Source: Lysinibacillus timonensis
GTDB taxonomy: Bacteria; Bacillota; Bacilli; Bacillales_A; Planococcaceae
Length of the DNA: 64,000 nt
Assembly: GCF_900291985.1 (NCBI RefSeq)
Contig: NZ_LT985980.1
Coordinates: forward strand, 2,448,001-2,512,000
Reading direction: 5' to 3'
Under the pieces are notes generated by a model, which worked only from the letters and a program-made list of their open reading frames with translations, was not told the DNA's origin and searched no databases. Position 1 is the stretch's first letter. The number at the start of each line of letters is the position of its first letter. Positions 45,832 through 57,034 of this stretch are shown here, piece by piece. The translations under genes were made by a program, and so were the position numbers.

Positions 45832-47277
45832 TTGGCAGTTGTATTAGCTTATGATCTAGGTGCTTCCAGTGGGCGTTTAACAGCCCAAAAATTTGATGGA
45901 GAAAGGTTAAGTCATACCGAAATTCATCGTTTTAAAAATGAGTCAATTGAAATTGATCGTCACTTCTATTGGGATTTCCCTAAAATCTTAAAAAACATTG
46001 AAGAATGTTTAAATAAGTTGGAAAATAATGCGGCCTCAATTGGTATCGATACTTGGGGCGTTGACATAGGGCTAATCAATAAAGAGGGAAAACTAATACA
46101 AAATCCATATTCCTATCGAGATACATTCACGGTTCCTTTTGTTCAAAAAGTGGAAGAAAACGTAAGTCATCAAGAACTATTTAAGCGAACGGGAAACAGC
46201 ATTTCCTCAATTAATACAATATTCCAACTAATGGCTATACAAGCACGGTTTCCTTCCTATTTACAGCAAACAGGCTCCATTTTATTAATGCCCACTTTAT
46301 TTGTATACGCTTTGGCAAATGAGTATGTAAATGAGCTAACTATTGCCTCGACGACGCAATTATTAAATATCCAATCTAAACAATGGGATGAATCCTTAAT
46401 AAATACAATCTTTCAGCAACCATTACCTTTATGTCCTGTTGAAAAGCCGCATCAAATAATCGGCCAATTAAAGTCAAATCCGGCTATAAAAATGGCCCTA
46501 GTCCCTGGGCACGATACAGCATGTGCGGTGTCGGCTCTTCCAATTGAAACAAAGAATGCTATTTTTATAAGCTTGGGTACTTGGGGATTAGTAGGTATGG
46601 AACTTAAAGAACCGATTTTAACAAATGAAGCTTTTACTAGTGGATTTACAAATGAAAGAACAAGTGAAGGGGATATTCGATTCCAAAAAAATGCGACTGG
46701 ATTTTGGGTTATTCAACAGTTAAGAAAAGAGTGGAAACAATTAGGGTTAAACATTTCCTTTGACGATGAATATGATGCTTTTCATCAATCCAAGCCATTT
46801 CATTCTATTATTCAGCCTGAGGATTCGATGTTCTTTAATCCAAGTTCCATGTCAAAAGCAATACAAACATACTGTCAAAATACAAATCAGCCTATCCCGA
46901 GCACTGTAGGGGAATTCGTTCGCTGCATAAGCGAAAGTATGGCAATGCACTACGCACATGTTATTGAACGAATTGAGTCATTGACAAATCGCAGTTGCTC
47001 TACGATTTATATGGGTGGTGGCGGTGTTCAAAATGAAGTTATTTGTCAACTAATAGCCGATGCAACTGGTAAGACAGTGGTAACAGGTCCTGCAGAAGCG
47101 AGTTCGTTAGGAAATGGACTATCACAACTTCGTGCATTAGGTGAAATTGCTTCATTAGAAGAGGGCCGTCAAGTGATTAAACAGTCATTTGAAACAAAGG
47201 AATATGAACCACAAAACATAGAACAGTGGAAAGAAATGAAATTGCGTTTTGCACATATATACAAGGGGGTCTCATAA
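45832..47277 (+). CDS. fucK: FGGY kinase, RhaB-like (likely L-fuculokinase)
   Basis: 481 residues. [12 protein letters not shown] at the start, [11 protein letters not shown], and GTWGLVG are RhaB-branch FGGY motifs. By context it phosphorylates L-fuculose, though the sequence class is rhamnulokinase-like, a paralogue of the rhaB at 57349-58812. TTG 45832 follows GAGGAGGTG. Its stop overlaps the fucI ATG (TAATG). Confidence 0.85.
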   Translation: MAVVLAYDLGASSGRLTAQKFDGERLSHTEIHRFKNESIEIDRHFYWDFPKILKNIEECLNKLENNAASIGIDTWGVDIGLINKEGKLIQNPYSYRDTFTVPFVQKVEENVSHQELFKRTGNSISSINTIFQLMAIQARFPSYLQQTGSILLMPTLFVYALANEYVNELTIASTTQLLNIQSKQWDESLINTIFQQPLPLCPVEKPHQIIGQLKSNPAIKMALVPGHDTACAVSALPIETKNAIFISLGTWGLVGMELKEPILTNEAFTSGFTNERTSEGDIRFQKNATGFWVIQQLRKEWKQLGLNISFDDEYDAFHQSKPFHSIIQPEDSMFFNPSSMSKAIQTYCQNTNQPIPSTVGEFVRCISESMAMHYAHVIERIESLTNRSCSTIYMGGGGVQNEVICQLIADATGKTVVTGPAEASSLGNGLSQLRALGEIASLEEGRQVIKQSFETKEYEPQNIEQWKEMKLRFAHIYKGVS

Positions 47278-49064
47278 TGGTGGGAGAAAAAAGATATATA
47301 GGCGAATTCCCTAAGATTGGAATACGCCCTACGGTAGACGGAAGACGAAGAGGGGTACGTGAATCCATAGAAGATCAGGCGATGGGGTTGGCAAAAGCTG
47401 TAGCACAATTCTTAAGCGAAAATTTAAACTATACAAACGGTGAGCCAGTTCAATGTGTTATTGCTGATACATGTATAGGTGGTGTAGCAGAGGCGGCTGC
47501 TTGTGCGGAAAAGTTTAAAAGAGAAGGAGTTGGATTGTCAATTACCGTGACGCCAAGCTGGTGTTATGGGATTGAGACGATGGACATGGATCCACATATT
47601 CCAAAAGCTGTATGGGGATTTAATGGTACAGAAAGACCTGGTGCTGTTTATTTAGCGGCAGTTCTAGCAGCACATAACCATAAGGGATTACCTGCATTCG
47701 GCATTTATGGTCGAGATGTTCAAGATTTAGGGGATTTATCAATACCACAAGATGTTCAAGAAAAACTGTTGAAATTTGCGAAGGCAGGTTTAGCCGTTGC
47801 AACATTACGCGGAAAGTCATACTTGTCAATTGGCTCTGTGTCAATGGGTATTGCAGGTAGTATTGTGAAGGATGACTTCTTCCAAGAATATCTAGGTATG
47901 CGTAACGAATATGTTGAATCTGTTGAGTTTTTACGCCGGATGGATTTAGAAATATACGATAAAGAGGAATTTGAGAAAGCGTATCAATGGGTTAAGGAGC
48001 ATTTTGTATTTGGTGAAGATCATAATGAACCTGAATCACAACGAACTGCCAAACAAAAGGAAGAGGACTTAAAAACATCTATTAAAATGGCTATTATTGC
48101 GCGGGATTTAATGATTGGCAATGAAAAACTAGCAGAATTGGGTTGGGAAGAAGAAGCAAATGGACATAACGCCTTCATTGCAGGATTCCAGGGACAGCGC
48201 CAGTGGACAGATCATTATCCTAATGGCGATTTTATGGAGGCCGTTTTAAATTCTTCTTTCGATTGGAATGGTAAACGAGCGCCTTATATTTTAGCAACAG
48301 AAAATGATTGTATGAATGGGGTAACGATGGCGTTTGGACACTTGCTAACAAACACTGCACAGGTTTTTGCTGATGTTCGGACTTACTGGAGTCCTGAGGC
48401 AGTTCAAAGGGTAACAGGTAAAGCTCCATCGGGGAGAGCAGAAGGAGGGTTCATACACTTAATTAACTCTGGACCAGCTGCACTTGATGGAACAGGTCAA
48501 CAAACAATTGATGGCAACCCAGCAATTAAACCATTTTGGGCTATTGAGGATGAAGAAGTAATGGCTTGTATAAAAAATACCCAATGGCGACCAGGAAATA
48601 CTGGTTACTTCCGTGGAGGAGGATATTCGACTGATTTCACTACAAAAGGTGAAATGCCAGTTACAATAAGTAGGCTTAACTATGTAAAAGGGTTAGGGCC
48701 TGTACTGCAAATTGCTGAGGGGTATACAGTTGAATTAGATGAGGAGATGCATAATTACCTTGACCTTCGTACGGATCCAACTTGGCCAACAACATGGTTT
48801 GTTCCAAATTGTACGGGAGTAGGTGCTTTCACAGATGTTTATTCAGTGATGAACAATTGGGGCTCAAACCATTGTGTTGTTACTTACGGACATGTGGGGG
48901 CGGAATTTATTACATTGGCATCTATGCTAAGAATTCCAGTAAATATGCATAATGTTGCTGAAGAACGGATTTACCGACCAAGTGCATGGAATATGTTCGG
49001 TACACAGGAAAGCGAGCAAGCGGACTATAGAGCTTGTCAAAACTTTGGTCCTCTATATAAGTAA
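47277..49064 (+). CDS. fucI: L-fucose isomerase
   Basis: 595 residues, the standard FucI length. Converts L-fucose to L-fuculose, Mn2+-dependent. Seen: [19 protein letters not shown] at the N-terminus, [24 protein letters not shown] with metal-site Glu and Asp, and VPVNMHN-like IPVNMHNV near the end. Start at ATG 47277 behind AAGGGGG; the frame extends earlier within the kinase gene. Confidence 0.96.
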   Translation: MVGEKRYIGEFPKIGIRPTVDGRRRGVRESIEDQAMGLAKAVAQFLSENLNYTNGEPVQCVIADTCIGGVAEAAACAEKFKREGVGLSITVTPSWCYGIETMDMDPHIPKAVWGFNGTERPGAVYLAAVLAAHNHKGLPAFGIYGRDVQDLGDLSIPQDVQEKLLKFAKAGLAVATLRGKSYLSIGSVSMGIAGSIVKDDFFQEYLGMRNEYVESVEFLRRMDLEIYDKEEFEKAYQWVKEHFVFGEDHNEPESQRTAKQKEEDLKTSIKMAIIARDLMIGNEKLAELGWEEEANGHNAFIAGFQGQRQWTDHYPNGDFMEAVLNSSFDWNGKRAPYILATENDCMNGVTMAFGHLLTNTAQVFADVRTYWSPEAVQRVTGKAPSGRAEGGFIHLINSGPAALDGTGQQTIDGNPAIKPFWAIEDEEVMACIKNTQWRPGNTGYFRGGGYSTDFTTKGEMPVTISRLNYVKGLGPVLQIAEGYTVELDEEMHNYLDLRTDPTWPTTWFVPNCTGVGAFTDVYSVMNNWGSNHCVVTYGHVGAEFITLASMLRIPVNMHNVAEERIYRPSAWNMFGTQESEQADYRACQNFGPLYK

Positions 49065-49076
49065 GGAGGGGCTGAA

Positions 49077-49240
49077 ATGTACGCAATCGGTTTGACTATG
49101 GTACAAAGTCGAGCAGAGCAATCCTAATTTGTATAAAAATAAATTAGCAGAAGTAGTCATATTCACATGGAGTCATTTCGATGCAGTTGAATAGCATATC
49201 TCTAAAAACAATTGAGGTGGATGGCACTGTCATTTACTAG
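49077..49240 (+). pseudogene. relic of a RhaM-like (DUF718) mutarotase gene
   Basis: AAGGAGGGG (49063-49071) leads to ATG 49077 encoding MYAIGLTMV, an opening I associate with DUF718 mutarotase-like proteins, but a TAA appears after 16 codons. Further on, pieces read HGVISMQ and RWMALSF in other frames, loosely like NxVSMxI and WWxYMxPLM of that family. Inference: a fuc-operon mutarotase gene eroded by deletions. Confidence 0.4.
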
Positions 49241-49270
49241 ATAATTATATGGTTCTCAATATAAAACATG

Positions 49271-49316
49271 AAGAGTATAGACAAAGTAATGTTACCTTTG
49301 TTTATACTCTTTTTAA
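49271..49316. terminator. terminator between fucI and lutC
   Basis: AAGAGTATAGACAAAG pairs with CTTTGTTTATACTCTT, then TTT; symmetric enough to stop both convergent operons. Confidence 0.85.
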
Positions 49317-49346
49317 TGTTGATAATTATATAGTTTGAAAGGGGAA

Positions 49347-50036
49347 TTAAAAATCTTCAACAATAATATAAGTCATCTTCACTGGACCGTGAACACCAAC
49401 AACTAGATTCATTTCAATGTCAGCAGAGTTACTTGGTCCAGTTATGAAGTTAATGCAAGTCGATACAGGAGCATCGATGTTCCTTAAATATTGGGCTGCT
49501 TGTGTGAATCTTGGAACAATTGTACTCAGTGGAACAATGGCTATAGAGTTTGTTGGCAAAAAGGATATGAGTCTCCCTTTTTTGTCGTTTGTTTGGATCA
49601 TAATCGTACCCGACTCCGCCAATGTTAAATCGCTAACGACAATACCGATATTTGCCATCTCAGCTACTTCTTTATTTTTTTCAGCCAAATTAGGTTGCCA
49701 TTTGAAACTGTCTGGTTGCATTTGTAAAAACTCAGCAATTTGTAATTCTTTATATCGTTCATCATCTGCGTAAATTAAATTTCCATTACCATATTGTTCC
49801 ATCACCTTTTCCAATGTTCCTTGTAGAGATTGAATCGTACACTGTTCAACATTTGTATGGATATTTTGGCATTGCTCGATGAATATTTGAACTAGTTCCT
49901 CTTTTGTAGAGCCTTTTAAAACCTCATGTTGGGGTTGATGCTTCCATAATATCTCCGGTTTATTTACTAGTGGTGTAGAACGACCTAACCTTTCTGCAAT
50001 TCTCCCTAAAAATGCTTCACGATTATGAATTGTCAC
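49347..50036 (-). CDS. lutC: lactate utilisation protein LutC
   Basis: 229 residues, LUD domain. Part of the LutABC complex that oxidises L-lactate to pyruvate. Seen: [30 protein letters not shown] and [21 protein letters not shown], all conserved in LutC. GTG 50036 lies within the lutB 3' end (14-nt overlap), so it is translationally coupled. Confidence 0.95.
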   Translation of the reverse strand: MTIHNREAFLGRIAERLGRSTPLVNKPEILWKHQPQHEVLKGSTKEELVQIFIEQCQNIHTNVEQCTIQSLQGTLEKVMEQYGNGNLIYADDERYKELQIAEFLQMQPDSFKWQPNLAEKNKEVAEMANIGIVVSDLTLAESGTIMIQTNDKKGRLISFLPTNSIAIVPLSTIVPRFTQAAQYLRNIDAPVSTCINFITGPSNSADIEMNLVVGVHGPVKMTYIIVEDF

Positions 50037-51465
50037 GGTGATGTCCCCCCTTCGCTCTATTTTTAAACCAATCTCTAAATCTTTCTTTTTCAGGAGAAGG
50101 GAAGTCGCGGATTTCTGTCCAGTTTTTTAGTGGTCCGGGACCTTTTTTAATTCTATCTTCCTTAACAAACGGCTTCATTACCACTCTGGCAGCTTTCGTA
50201 CCTACTGAGTAAATTTTACTTGTGCCGGTACCAAAACCGAATGCACGCATAAGAGCAACTTCACTTATTGGTGCTCGCCCCTCTTTTTCAACAATGATTT
50301 CTCGGTGTTTATGTAGCAATTGATGAAGAGGGATTTTAACAGGGCATACTTCTGTACAAGCACCGCACAGTGTCGATGCATAAGGTAATTCTTTATAATC
50401 ATCATACCCACCCAAGAGGGGAGAGAGTACAGCACCAATTGGTCCGGAGTAAATTGAACCGTAAGAGTGACCTCCAATATGACGATAAACAGGGCAGGCA
50501 TTAACACAAGCAGCACAGCGAATACATTGTAAAATGGACTGGAATTCGCCACCTAAAATAGAGGAACGTCCGTTGTCCACCACAACAAGATGAAATTCTT
50601 CAGGTCCATCAACTTCCCCAGGTAACTTTTCACCGGTTAGTAAGGTAATGTAGCTCGTCAATTTTTGCCCTACAGCACTTCTTGTCAACATACTAACAAG
50701 TACTTCCATCTCTTCGAAGGTTGGTACTAATCGTTCCATCCCCATAACGGTGATTTGAGTTTTTGGAAGTGCAGCAACTAAATCGGCATTCCCCTCATTC
50801 GTTACTAAACAAATAGAGCCAGTCTCAGCAACTGCAAAATTACATCCCGTAATACCTATATCTGCAGTTAAAAAATCTTCCCGTAATACTTTTCTTGCGT
50901 GTAGAGCAAGCTCTTCCGGTTTTGATGAATGTTGATAATTTGTTTTACTAGCAAATACATCTTTAATTTGGTCTTTGTTTTTGTGCAGAGCTGGGGTGAC
51001 TATATGAGAAGGGGGATCATGATCATCTAGTTGTAAAATATATTCACCTAAGTCGGTTTCAATAACGGAACAACCAATTTCTTGCAGATGGTGATTTAAA
51101 TTGATTTCTTCTGTTACCATTGATTTTGCTTTCACAATTTTCTTTGCCTTCTTTTGTTCAGCAATGGCAGTTATATAATTTGTTGCTTCTTCAGCAGTTT
51201 GAGCAAAAAATACATGCCCACCGCGTTTAGAAACATTTTCACTCAGCTCATATAAATAGTAATCGAGGTGTTGAAGAACATGCTGTCGAATCTCTTCCCC
51301 GTGATTCCGCCATTCTTCCCAATTTCCTAATGCTTGTGCGGCCAGACTTCTACGGGTTTGAAATCGTTCTTGTGCAGAAGCCACTGCGTTTCTCATAAAG
51401 TCATCTTTTAGATTTGTTTCTAATCTATCGGTAAACTTCCCGTTGGATATTTTCATTGCCATCAT
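50023..51465 (-). CDS. lutB: lactate utilisation iron-sulphur protein LutB
   Basis: 480 residues. LUD domain (~60-300) followed by an Fe-S ferredoxin-type part: [23 protein letters not shown] and [14 protein letters not shown] give two 4Fe-4S sites. Starts at ATG 51465 or 51462 behind AGGGGG. Middle gene of lutABC. Confidence 0.95.
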   Translation of the reverse strand: MMAMKISNGKFTDRLETNLKDDFMRNAVASAQERFQTRRSLAAQALGNWEEWRNHGEEIRQHVLQHLDYYLYELSENVSKRGGHVFFAQTAEEATNYITAIAEQKKAKKIVKAKSMVTEEINLNHHLQEIGCSVIETDLGEYILQLDDHDPPSHIVTPALHKNKDQIKDVFASKTNYQHSSKPEELALHARKVLREDFLTADIGITGCNFAVAETGSICLVTNEGNADLVAALPKTQITVMGMERLVPTFEEMEVLVSMLTRSAVGQKLTSYITLLTGEKLPGEVDGPEEFHLVVVDNGRSSILGGEFQSILQCIRCAACVNACPVYRHIGGHSYGSIYSGPIGAVLSPLLGGYDDYKELPYASTLCGACTEVCPVKIPLHQLLHKHREIIVEKEGRAPISEVALMRAFGFGTGTSKIYSVGTKAARVVMKPFVKEDRIKKGPGPLKNWTEIRDFPSPEKERFRDWFKNRAKGGHHRDNS

Positions 51466-51489
51466 AAGGCCCCCTATTAGATTAATAAA

Positions 51490-52206
51490 CTAGTGACAAT
51501 TTAATACTTCTGCAATATGCATCGTTTGGACGTTACTATTTTTTCTAGCAATCCTCCCACCAATATTCATTAAACAGCCAGAATCAGACCCAATTAAATA
51601 ATGAGCTCCGGTTTTCTCAACTGATGATACTTTTTCATCCACCATTTGTTCGGAAATTTCCATCATTTTGACCGAGAATGTACCTCCGAACCCACAACAG
51701 TTTTCTTTCAATGGTAATTCTATTAACTCGAGTCCTTCAACGTGTTGTAGTAGAGTGATAGGTGCGTTTTTTACTTGCAATAACCTTGTCATATGGCATG
51801 AAGGATGATAAGTTGCTGTTCCCTTTAATTTAGCCCCTACATTTTCAATTTTTAATACATCAACAATAAATTGAGTTAATTCATATGTTTTACTTGCAAT
51901 TTCTTTAGCTGAATCTCGCCATAAAGGATCTTCGTGAAAAATATGTTCATAGTCTTTTAGCATGTTAGCGCAAGAACCTGAAGGGCAGACAATATATTTT
52001 GCCTTTTCAAACGCACGAATAGTATTTTTCATAGCTTCCTTAGACGATTTTACATAGCCACTATTGTAGGCAGGCTGTCCACAACAAGTTTGCTCCTTTG
52101 GAAAATCGATTTCACAGTTTAGACGTTCTAATAGCTCGACAGTACTTTTTCCGACATTACTTTGAAACATATCAACTAAGCAAGTTGCAAATAACGAAAT
52201 TTTCAT
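51490..52206 (-). CDS. lutA: lactate utilisation protein LutA
   Basis: 238 residues, two CCG (cysteine-rich) domains: [10 protein letters not shown] and [14 protein letters not shown], as in heterodisulfide reductase-type subunits. First gene of the operon, preceded by a promoter and an operator-like palindrome at 52227-52271. Confidence 0.95.
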   Translation of the reverse strand: MKISLFATCLVDMFQSNVGKSTVELLERLNCEIDFPKEQTCCGQPAYNSGYVKSSKEAMKNTIRAFEKAKYIVCPSGSCANMLKDYEHIFHEDPLWRDSAKEIASKTYELTQFIVDVLKIENVGAKLKGTATYHPSCHMTRLLQVKNAPITLLQHVEGLELIELPLKENCCGFGGTFSVKMMEISEQMVDEKVSSVEKTGAHYLIGSDSGCLMNIGGRIARKNSNVQTMHIAEVLNCH

Positions 52207-52226
52207 AAAATTCCCCCTATAAAACC

Positions 52227-52271
52227 ACTTTACAGTTTATGTTATTTTTAGTCAACGGGTCATATGATGAC
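52227..52271 (-). promoter_or_regulatory. lutA promoter with operator palindrome
   Basis: On the minus strand TTGACT (52250-52255), 17-bp spacer, TAAAGT (52227-52232). Just upstream GTCAT-CAT-ATGAC (52259-52271) is a perfect inverted repeat with a 3-bp centre, the kind of site FadR-type GntR regulators bind. The divergent neighbour is such a regulator. Confidence 0.65.
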
Positions 52272-52311
52272 TAGAAAATATATGTTTTAAATAGAAAAAA
52301 ATAGAATGTTA

Positions 52312-53037
52312 TTAATGTAATTTGTGTTTTTCTAGATATAAGGATAAAAGGTTTTCAACGTTAGATAAGTGACTTTCCATTGTAGCTTTAGCCTTTTGAG
52401 AATCTTGACTTTCTAAAGCATTAAATATATCAATATGTTCTTGATGTAGTTGTAACAAAGCTTCTTTCTTTGTTTTGCTCAATAGTTCTCTTGTACGTAT
52501 AATTTGATCAGAAATTTTACTTGATACATTTTGGAGCATTGTTACTAGTAAAGGATTGTTTGCTGCTTCTGCGATTGTACGATGAAATAAAATATCAGCC
52601 TCGCCACTTAGCTCTGCATCAAAAACAGCGCTTTTCATTGCTTCTAAAGTTTCTCTTAATATTTCAATATGTTCATTAGTACGATATTTTGCAGCATTTT
52701 CAATTAGGCCAATTTCGAGTATTTTACGAATCTCGAAAATATTTTTTATTTGGGTTTTATCAAATAAAAGTGACTTCGGAATGTGTAATTGAACATCTTG
52801 TACATCTACTTCTTTTATAAAAGTACCTTCACCGTGGCGTATTTCAAGTAATCCTTTTGCTTGTAACGAAGTTAGGGCTTCGCGAATAGCTGAGCGGCCA
52901 ACTTCGAAATGCTTTGCGAGTTGTTCTACCGAGTCCAGTTTTTCTCCGGGGAGAATTACCTTTTTTACAATTTGCTGTTCAATGATATCTGCAACATGCT
53001 CATATAACTTTTTAGGTTTCACTTTTTTATATTGCAT
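52312..53037 (-). CDS. lutR: FadR-subfamily GntR regulator, probably LutR
   Basis: 241 residues. Winged helix with VEQLAKHFEVGRSAIREALTSL and RHGEGTF, then an all-helical FCD domain with conserved acid/His positions (ILEIGLIENAA, FHRTIAEAANN, HQEHIDIFNAL). Start ATG 53037 has GAAAGG upstream; the longer frame lacks support. Sits directly upstream of lutA on the same strand, so it is the likely repressor, released by L-lactate. Confidence 0.85.
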   Translation of the reverse strand: MQYKKVKPKKLYEHVADIIEQQIVKKVILPGEKLDSVEQLAKHFEVGRSAIREALTSLQAKGLLEIRHGEGTFIKEVDVQDVQLHIPKSLLFDKTQIKNIFEIRKILEIGLIENAAKYRTNEHIEILRETLEAMKSAVFDAELSGEADILFHRTIAEAANNPLLVTMLQNVSSKISDQIIRTRELLSKTKKEALLQLHQEHIDIFNALESQDSQKAKATMESHLSNVENLLSLYLEKHKLH

Positions 53038-53337
53038 TGAGTTTAATACCTTTCGAGTTCTTTCTTTTATATACATTATATTTTATTCAATAGTACGTTT
53101 CTATAGAATTAGTTGGTCATATAAACTGGCTGTATAAATTTTAGATATTAATGATTTTTGTGAATGTACTCTTAGAATTGTGCTCATATTTACAAGATCT
53201 ATTATGGATAAGAGAGAGTTGATGTTAATATTATATAATTTCTATAAAAATAATAGGATATTAGAACTATTGAAAAAGCTGACCCCTCAATGTATTATAT
53301 TCATATCTTTTTACTAAGGATTAAAGGAGCTGAATAT
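53038..53337. other. AT-rich gap before tsuA
   Basis: About 300 bp, no gene. TATAAT occurs at 53233-53238, but the only TTGATG nearby is 8 bp away, so no convincing promoter was identified. AAAGGAG near 53326 serves the next gene. Confidence 0.4.
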
Positions 53338-54411
53338 ATGTCTTATATGATCATAACAGGATTAATTTGCGGTGCGTTGCTAGGATTCGTAATGCAAAGA
53401 GGTCGTTTTTGTTTAACTGGAGGATTCCGTGATATGTATTTAGCTAAAAATAATCGCATGTTTTATGCATTACTAGTGGCTATTGCAGTTCAAAGTGTGG
53501 GAGTCTTTTTATTAATAGATTTAGGAGTATTTGAATATTCTGCAGGAACATTACCAATTGTTGCAGTCATTGTCGGCTCTTTTATTTTCGGCATTGGAAT
53601 TATCTTGGCTGGAGGTTGTGCAACTGGTACTTGGTATCGTGCAGGTGAAGGTCTAATTGGTAGCTGGATCGCATTAGCTGGCTATATGTTAATGAGTACT
53701 ATTATGAAATCAGGTGTATTAGCCCCGTTTAATCAGCAAGTTCAAGCAAGTTCTGTATTGCCTACTAACTCAATTGCAGATACATTTGGGATTAATCATT
53801 GGTTTATTATCATTCCATTTGTTGTGATCGTTGTGTTTATTCTGTATAAACAATTAACAAAACCTAAAGTCGCAATTCCAACGATGAAAGCAAAACGTAC
53901 AGGTTTAGCACATATCTTATTTGAAAAACGTTGGAATCCCTTTGTAACGGCAGCTTTAATTGGATTAATTGCATTAATCGCTTGGCCATTAAGTGCTGCG
54001 ACTGGCCGTGTATTTGGTCTTGGAATTACTACGCCATCAGCAAATATTCTTCAATATTTAACGACTGGAGATAGCGCGTTTATTAACTGGGGAGTATTTT
54101 TAGTATTAGGTATTTTTGCAGGATCATTTATTGCAGCAAAAGGTAGCAAAGAATTTCGTTTTAGAATGCCTGATGTTAAAACTGGAATAAACAGTTTTGT
54201 TGGCGGGAATTTAATGGGGATTGGCGCTAGTCTTGCAGGAGGTTGTTCAATAGGGAATGGCTTAGTGATGACGGCTGTAATGACTTGGCAAGGTTGGATT
54301 GGGCTAATCTTTATGATTTTAGGAACTTGGACTGCATCATATTTTGTATATGTTCGTCCACGCCAAAAAGCCAAAGCGGCAAAATTAAAAGAGCAAGTAG
54401 CAACAGTCTAA
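53338..54411 (+). CDS. tsuA: YeeE/YedE-type thiosulfate transporter
   Basis: 357 residues, about nine helices. Two conserved Gly-Gly-Cys loops, AGGCATGTWYRAGEG and AGGCSIGNGL, plus RGRFCLTGGFRD near the start, match the YeeE/YedE (TsuA) family that imports thiosulfate. ATG 53338 follows AAAGGAG; the earlier ATG has no support. Followed within 20 bp by a TusA-like gene, the known TsuA-TsuB pairing. Confidence 0.88.
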   Translation: MSYMIITGLICGALLGFVMQRGRFCLTGGFRDMYLAKNNRMFYALLVAIAVQSVGVFLLIDLGVFEYSAGTLPIVAVIVGSFIFGIGIILAGGCATGTWYRAGEGLIGSWIALAGYMLMSTIMKSGVLAPFNQQVQASSVLPTNSIADTFGINHWFIIIPFVVIVVFILYKQLTKPKVAIPTMKAKRTGLAHILFEKRWNPFVTAALIGLIALIAWPLSAATGRVFGLGITTPSANILQYLTTGDSAFINWGVFLVLGIFAGSFIAAKGSKEFRFRMPDVKTGINSFVGGNLMGIGASLAGGCSIGNGLVMTAVMTWQGWIGLIFMILGTWTASYFVYVRPRQKAKAAKLKEQVATV

Positions 54412-54429
54412 TTTCAGGAGGATATTTTT

Positions 54430-54654
54430 ATGCAAAAAAAACTAGAAGTGTTAGGAATGGTATGTCCATTTCCTTTAATTGAAGCACAAGATGCTATTCA
54501 AGAGCTTCATTCAGGTGATGAATTAATAGTAGAATTTGATTGTACTCAAGGGACTGAATCTATTCCTCGTTGGGCGGCTGAAGCGGGGCATACAGTAACA
54601 AATTTCGAACAAATTGATGAAGCTGCTTGGACAATTACAATTCAAAAGAACTAA
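54430..54654 (+). CDS. TusA-like sulfur carrier protein
   Basis: 74 residues. The CPxP motif (Cys12, in MVCPFPLIEAQ) and the beta-alpha fold identify a TusA/SirA/YeeD domain. Likely receives sulfur from the TsuA transporter (TsuB role). Starts 18 bp after tsuA behind AGGAGG. Confidence 0.92.
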   Translation: MQKKLEVLGMVCPFPLIEAQDAIQELHSGDELIVEFDCTQGTESIPRWAAEAGHTVTNFEQIDEAAWTITIQKN

Positions 54655-54665
54655 TTACTAAATTG

Positions 54666-54718
54666 AACGCTGCTTGTTGATAAGCTGACTTAGCTTACAA
54701 TCAGGCAGTGTTTTTTTA
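54666..54718 (+). terminator. terminator after the tsu genes
   Basis: AACGCTGCTTGTTGATAAGC pairs imperfectly with GCTTACAATCAGGCAGTGTT around TGACTTA, then TTTTTTT. Confidence 0.85.
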
Positions 54719-54786
54719 TACCATGAGTTACGTTTGTCTTTTTATATGCTGTAATTTATAAAGAGATTTTATGATTACCATGGGAT

Positions 54787-54898
54787 TAAAAAAACGTCCA
54801 GATGATGGACGTCTGATACTTGCATTAGAAAGGAGGTTTCTACTATTGATTACCTCCTGTTGTTAAAGTTATTAATCGATCCTATTAATAACTTTTTT
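54787..54898. terminator. three successive hairpins ending the rha operon
   Basis: (a) ACGTCCA/TGGACGT (54794-54812), which on the minus strand is followed by seven T, is a terminator for the rha operon. (b) AGGAGGT (54831) with ACCTCCT (54852) forms a hairpin. (c) AAAGTTATTAAT with ATTAATAACTT (54865-54894) is followed by T run on the plus strand. The stacking suggests insulation of convergent transcripts. Confidence 0.75.
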
Positions 54899-54933
54899 AT
54901 GATAGTACAATTGGAAAAATTACAAGTATCTTA

Positions 54934-55698
54934 TTACAAACTAGCTATAGTTACATTGACTCCAATTTCTTCTGCTTGTTGTTTAAACGTTCTATCAATT
55001 CCTTCATCGCAAATTATGGTATGGATATCGGAAAGAGGAACGATTGGCGAGAATGAATGTGCATTTATTTTACTTGAATCTACCATCAATATTGCTTCAT
55101 CACAATGAGTAATCATTTTACGTTTTAATAGTGCTTGCATTTCATTAGAATCTCGAACACCGTTTGTAATATGAACTCCTTTACACGAAATAAAGGCTTT
55201 ATTAACATGGTAATTCTCTAAAGAACGTTCTGATAGTGGGCCTGTAAATGAGTGGGTTTTTGTCGAGTATAGCCCACCTAGACATATTTTCTCAATGCGG
55301 TCTTTTTCTATTAATTCATTTATGACTTGAACAGAATTCGTAATAACTGTAATTGGAATGTTAGGGAGGCAACGAGCAAAAAACATTGCAGTCGTACTTG
55401 CATCTAATATAATCTTATCTCCTTCAGCTATAAGTTTTACAGCTTCAGTAGCAACCACTCTTTTTTCCTCGACATGTAAGATTTCGCGCTCAGTAAAATG
55501 GACTTCACTATCATTAGTGGGGACTTTTACTGCGCCTCCGTGAAGACGTTTGATTTTATTTTCACGTTCTAATTTTTCAAGGTCACGTCGAATTGTCTCT
55601 TCAGTAACTGAAAATATATTACTTAATTCTGTTACTTTAACAGCGGTATGTTCATCCACCATTTCATAAATCTTTTTTCTACGTTCTGCTGCTAACAT
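54934..55698 (-). CDS. rhaR: DeoR-family regulator of the rhamnose operon
   Basis: 254 residues. Helix-turn-helix TELSNIFSVTEETIRRDLEKLE and KRLHGGAVKV, then DeoRC domain with ITNSVQVINEL, and MVDSSKIN. It is close in sequence to the regulator at 40626-41390, so the two are paralogues. Last gene of the rha operon here; in B. subtilis the equivalent is yulB. Confidence 0.85.
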   Translation of the reverse strand: MLAAERRKKIYEMVDEHTAVKVTELSNIFSVTEETIRRDLEKLERENKIKRLHGGAVKVPTNDSEVHFTEREILHVEEKRVVATEAVKLIAEGDKIILDASTTAMFFARCLPNIPITVITNSVQVINELIEKDRIEKICLGGLYSTKTHSFTGPLSERSLENYHVNKAFISCKGVHITNGVRDSNEMQALLKRKMITHCDEAILMVDSSKINAHSFSPIVPLSDIHTIICDEGIDRTFKQQAEEIGVNVTIASL

Positions 55699-55754
55699 GA
55701 AAGTTGCTCCTTTCTCCAGTAATATCTTATCATACTAAAGAGCAGAAATTATTT

Positions 55755-57017
55755 TTATCTTTTTGATAATACTTCTCTCTCATAATTTTGTACTTCTTGA
55801 AGCCACTTTTCACGAATGGGAACACCTGATATCTCGCAATAGTAGTCCCAAATATCCCCGAACGGATATGTTTTAAACTCTTCCATAAGAGCAAGGCGTT
55901 CTGTAAAATTCCCTTTTTCTTGGATTACTTTAAGATGTTCATTGGGCATTAGTAATGCATATAATAACGCTTTTATCATATTGCGAGTACCGATTGTCCA
56001 AGCAGCCACTCGATTAATACTTGCATCGAAGAAGTCAAGGCCAATCAGCACTCTATTAATAGCATCATTTCTAACAATTTCAAGTGCAATTTCTTTTAGC
56101 TCATCGTCAAATATAACAACATGGTCACTATCCCATCGAACAGGTCGTGATACATGAAGAGCAACCTTTTTGTTAAATAGAAGTAAAGTAGAGATTTTAT
56201 TGGATACTGCTTCAGTCGGATGGTAATGCCCCGTATCAAGTAAACATAATTTATTATTTTGTTGTGCGTAACTTAAATAAAATTCATGAGAACCAACGAC
56301 ATACGATTCAGAACCAATACCAAATAACTTACTTTCAACTGCATCAATATTGTAATCTTCATCAATTTCAGAGTTAAAAATTTGATCTAGTGAATCTTTT
56401 AATCGAATTCTAGGAGTTAGCCGATCACTTGGAATATCTTTATAGCCATCTGGAATCCAAACATTTGTTAAACATGGTGTACCAAGTTCTTTACCAAAAT
56501 ATTCGCCAATTTTTCGAGAGGCGATACAATGCTCAATCCAAAATTGGCGAATTGATTCATCCGGGTGTGAAAGGGTAAAACCATCTTTAGCTTTCTCATG
56601 TGAGAAAAGAGTAGGGTTAAAATCTAGACCAAGCCCGTTTTGTTTTGCCCATTCTACCCATCTAGAAAAATGTTCCGGTAAGATTTCATTTCGATCAATC
56701 GACATTCCATCTGTTTCAGCATAGATTGCATGAAGATTGACCCGGTGCTTCCCAGGTATTAAGCTCAATGCTTTTTCTAGATCTGAACGTAATTCATCTC
56801 CATTTCGTGCTTTACCAGGGTAATCGCCTGTTACATCGATACCTCCTGAGAGCTCATTCTTAGATACTTCAAACCCTGAAATATCATCACCTTGCCAACA
56901 ATGAATAGAAATCGGTATTGTGGCTAACAGTTCTAAAGATTTATCAACATTAATTCCCCATTGCTCATAGTAAGCCTTTGCCTGATTGTAACGAATAGAA
57001 GTGGAAGTGATCATCAT
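55755..57017 (-). CDS. rhaA: L-rhamnose isomerase
   Basis: 420 residues. Converts L-rhamnose to L-rhamnulose. Seen: [13 protein letters not shown] at the N-terminus (typical RhaA), [23 protein letters not shown], and [11 protein letters not shown] with metal-binding residues. AAAGGGG precedes the ATG pair at 57014-57017. Co-transcribed with rhaM and rhaB. Confidence 0.96.
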   Translation of the reverse strand: MMITSTSIRYNQAKAYYEQWGINVDKSLELLATIPISIHCWQGDDISGFEVSKNELSGGIDVTGDYPGKARNGDELRSDLEKALSLIPGKHRVNLHAIYAETDGMSIDRNEILPEHFSRWVEWAKQNGLGLDFNPTLFSHEKAKDGFTLSHPDESIRQFWIEHCIASRKIGEYFGKELGTPCLTNVWIPDGYKDIPSDRLTPRIRLKDSLDQIFNSEIDEDYNIDAVESKLFGIGSESYVVGSHEFYLSYAQQNNKLCLLDTGHYHPTEAVSNKISTLLLFNKKVALHVSRPVRWDSDHVVIFDDELKEIALEIVRNDAINRVLIGLDFFDASINRVAAWTIGTRNMIKALLYALLMPNEHLKVIQEKGNFTERLALMEEFKTYPFGDIWDYYCEISGVPIREKWLQEVQNYEREVLSKR

Positions 57018-57034
57018 TACATCCCCTTTATTTT

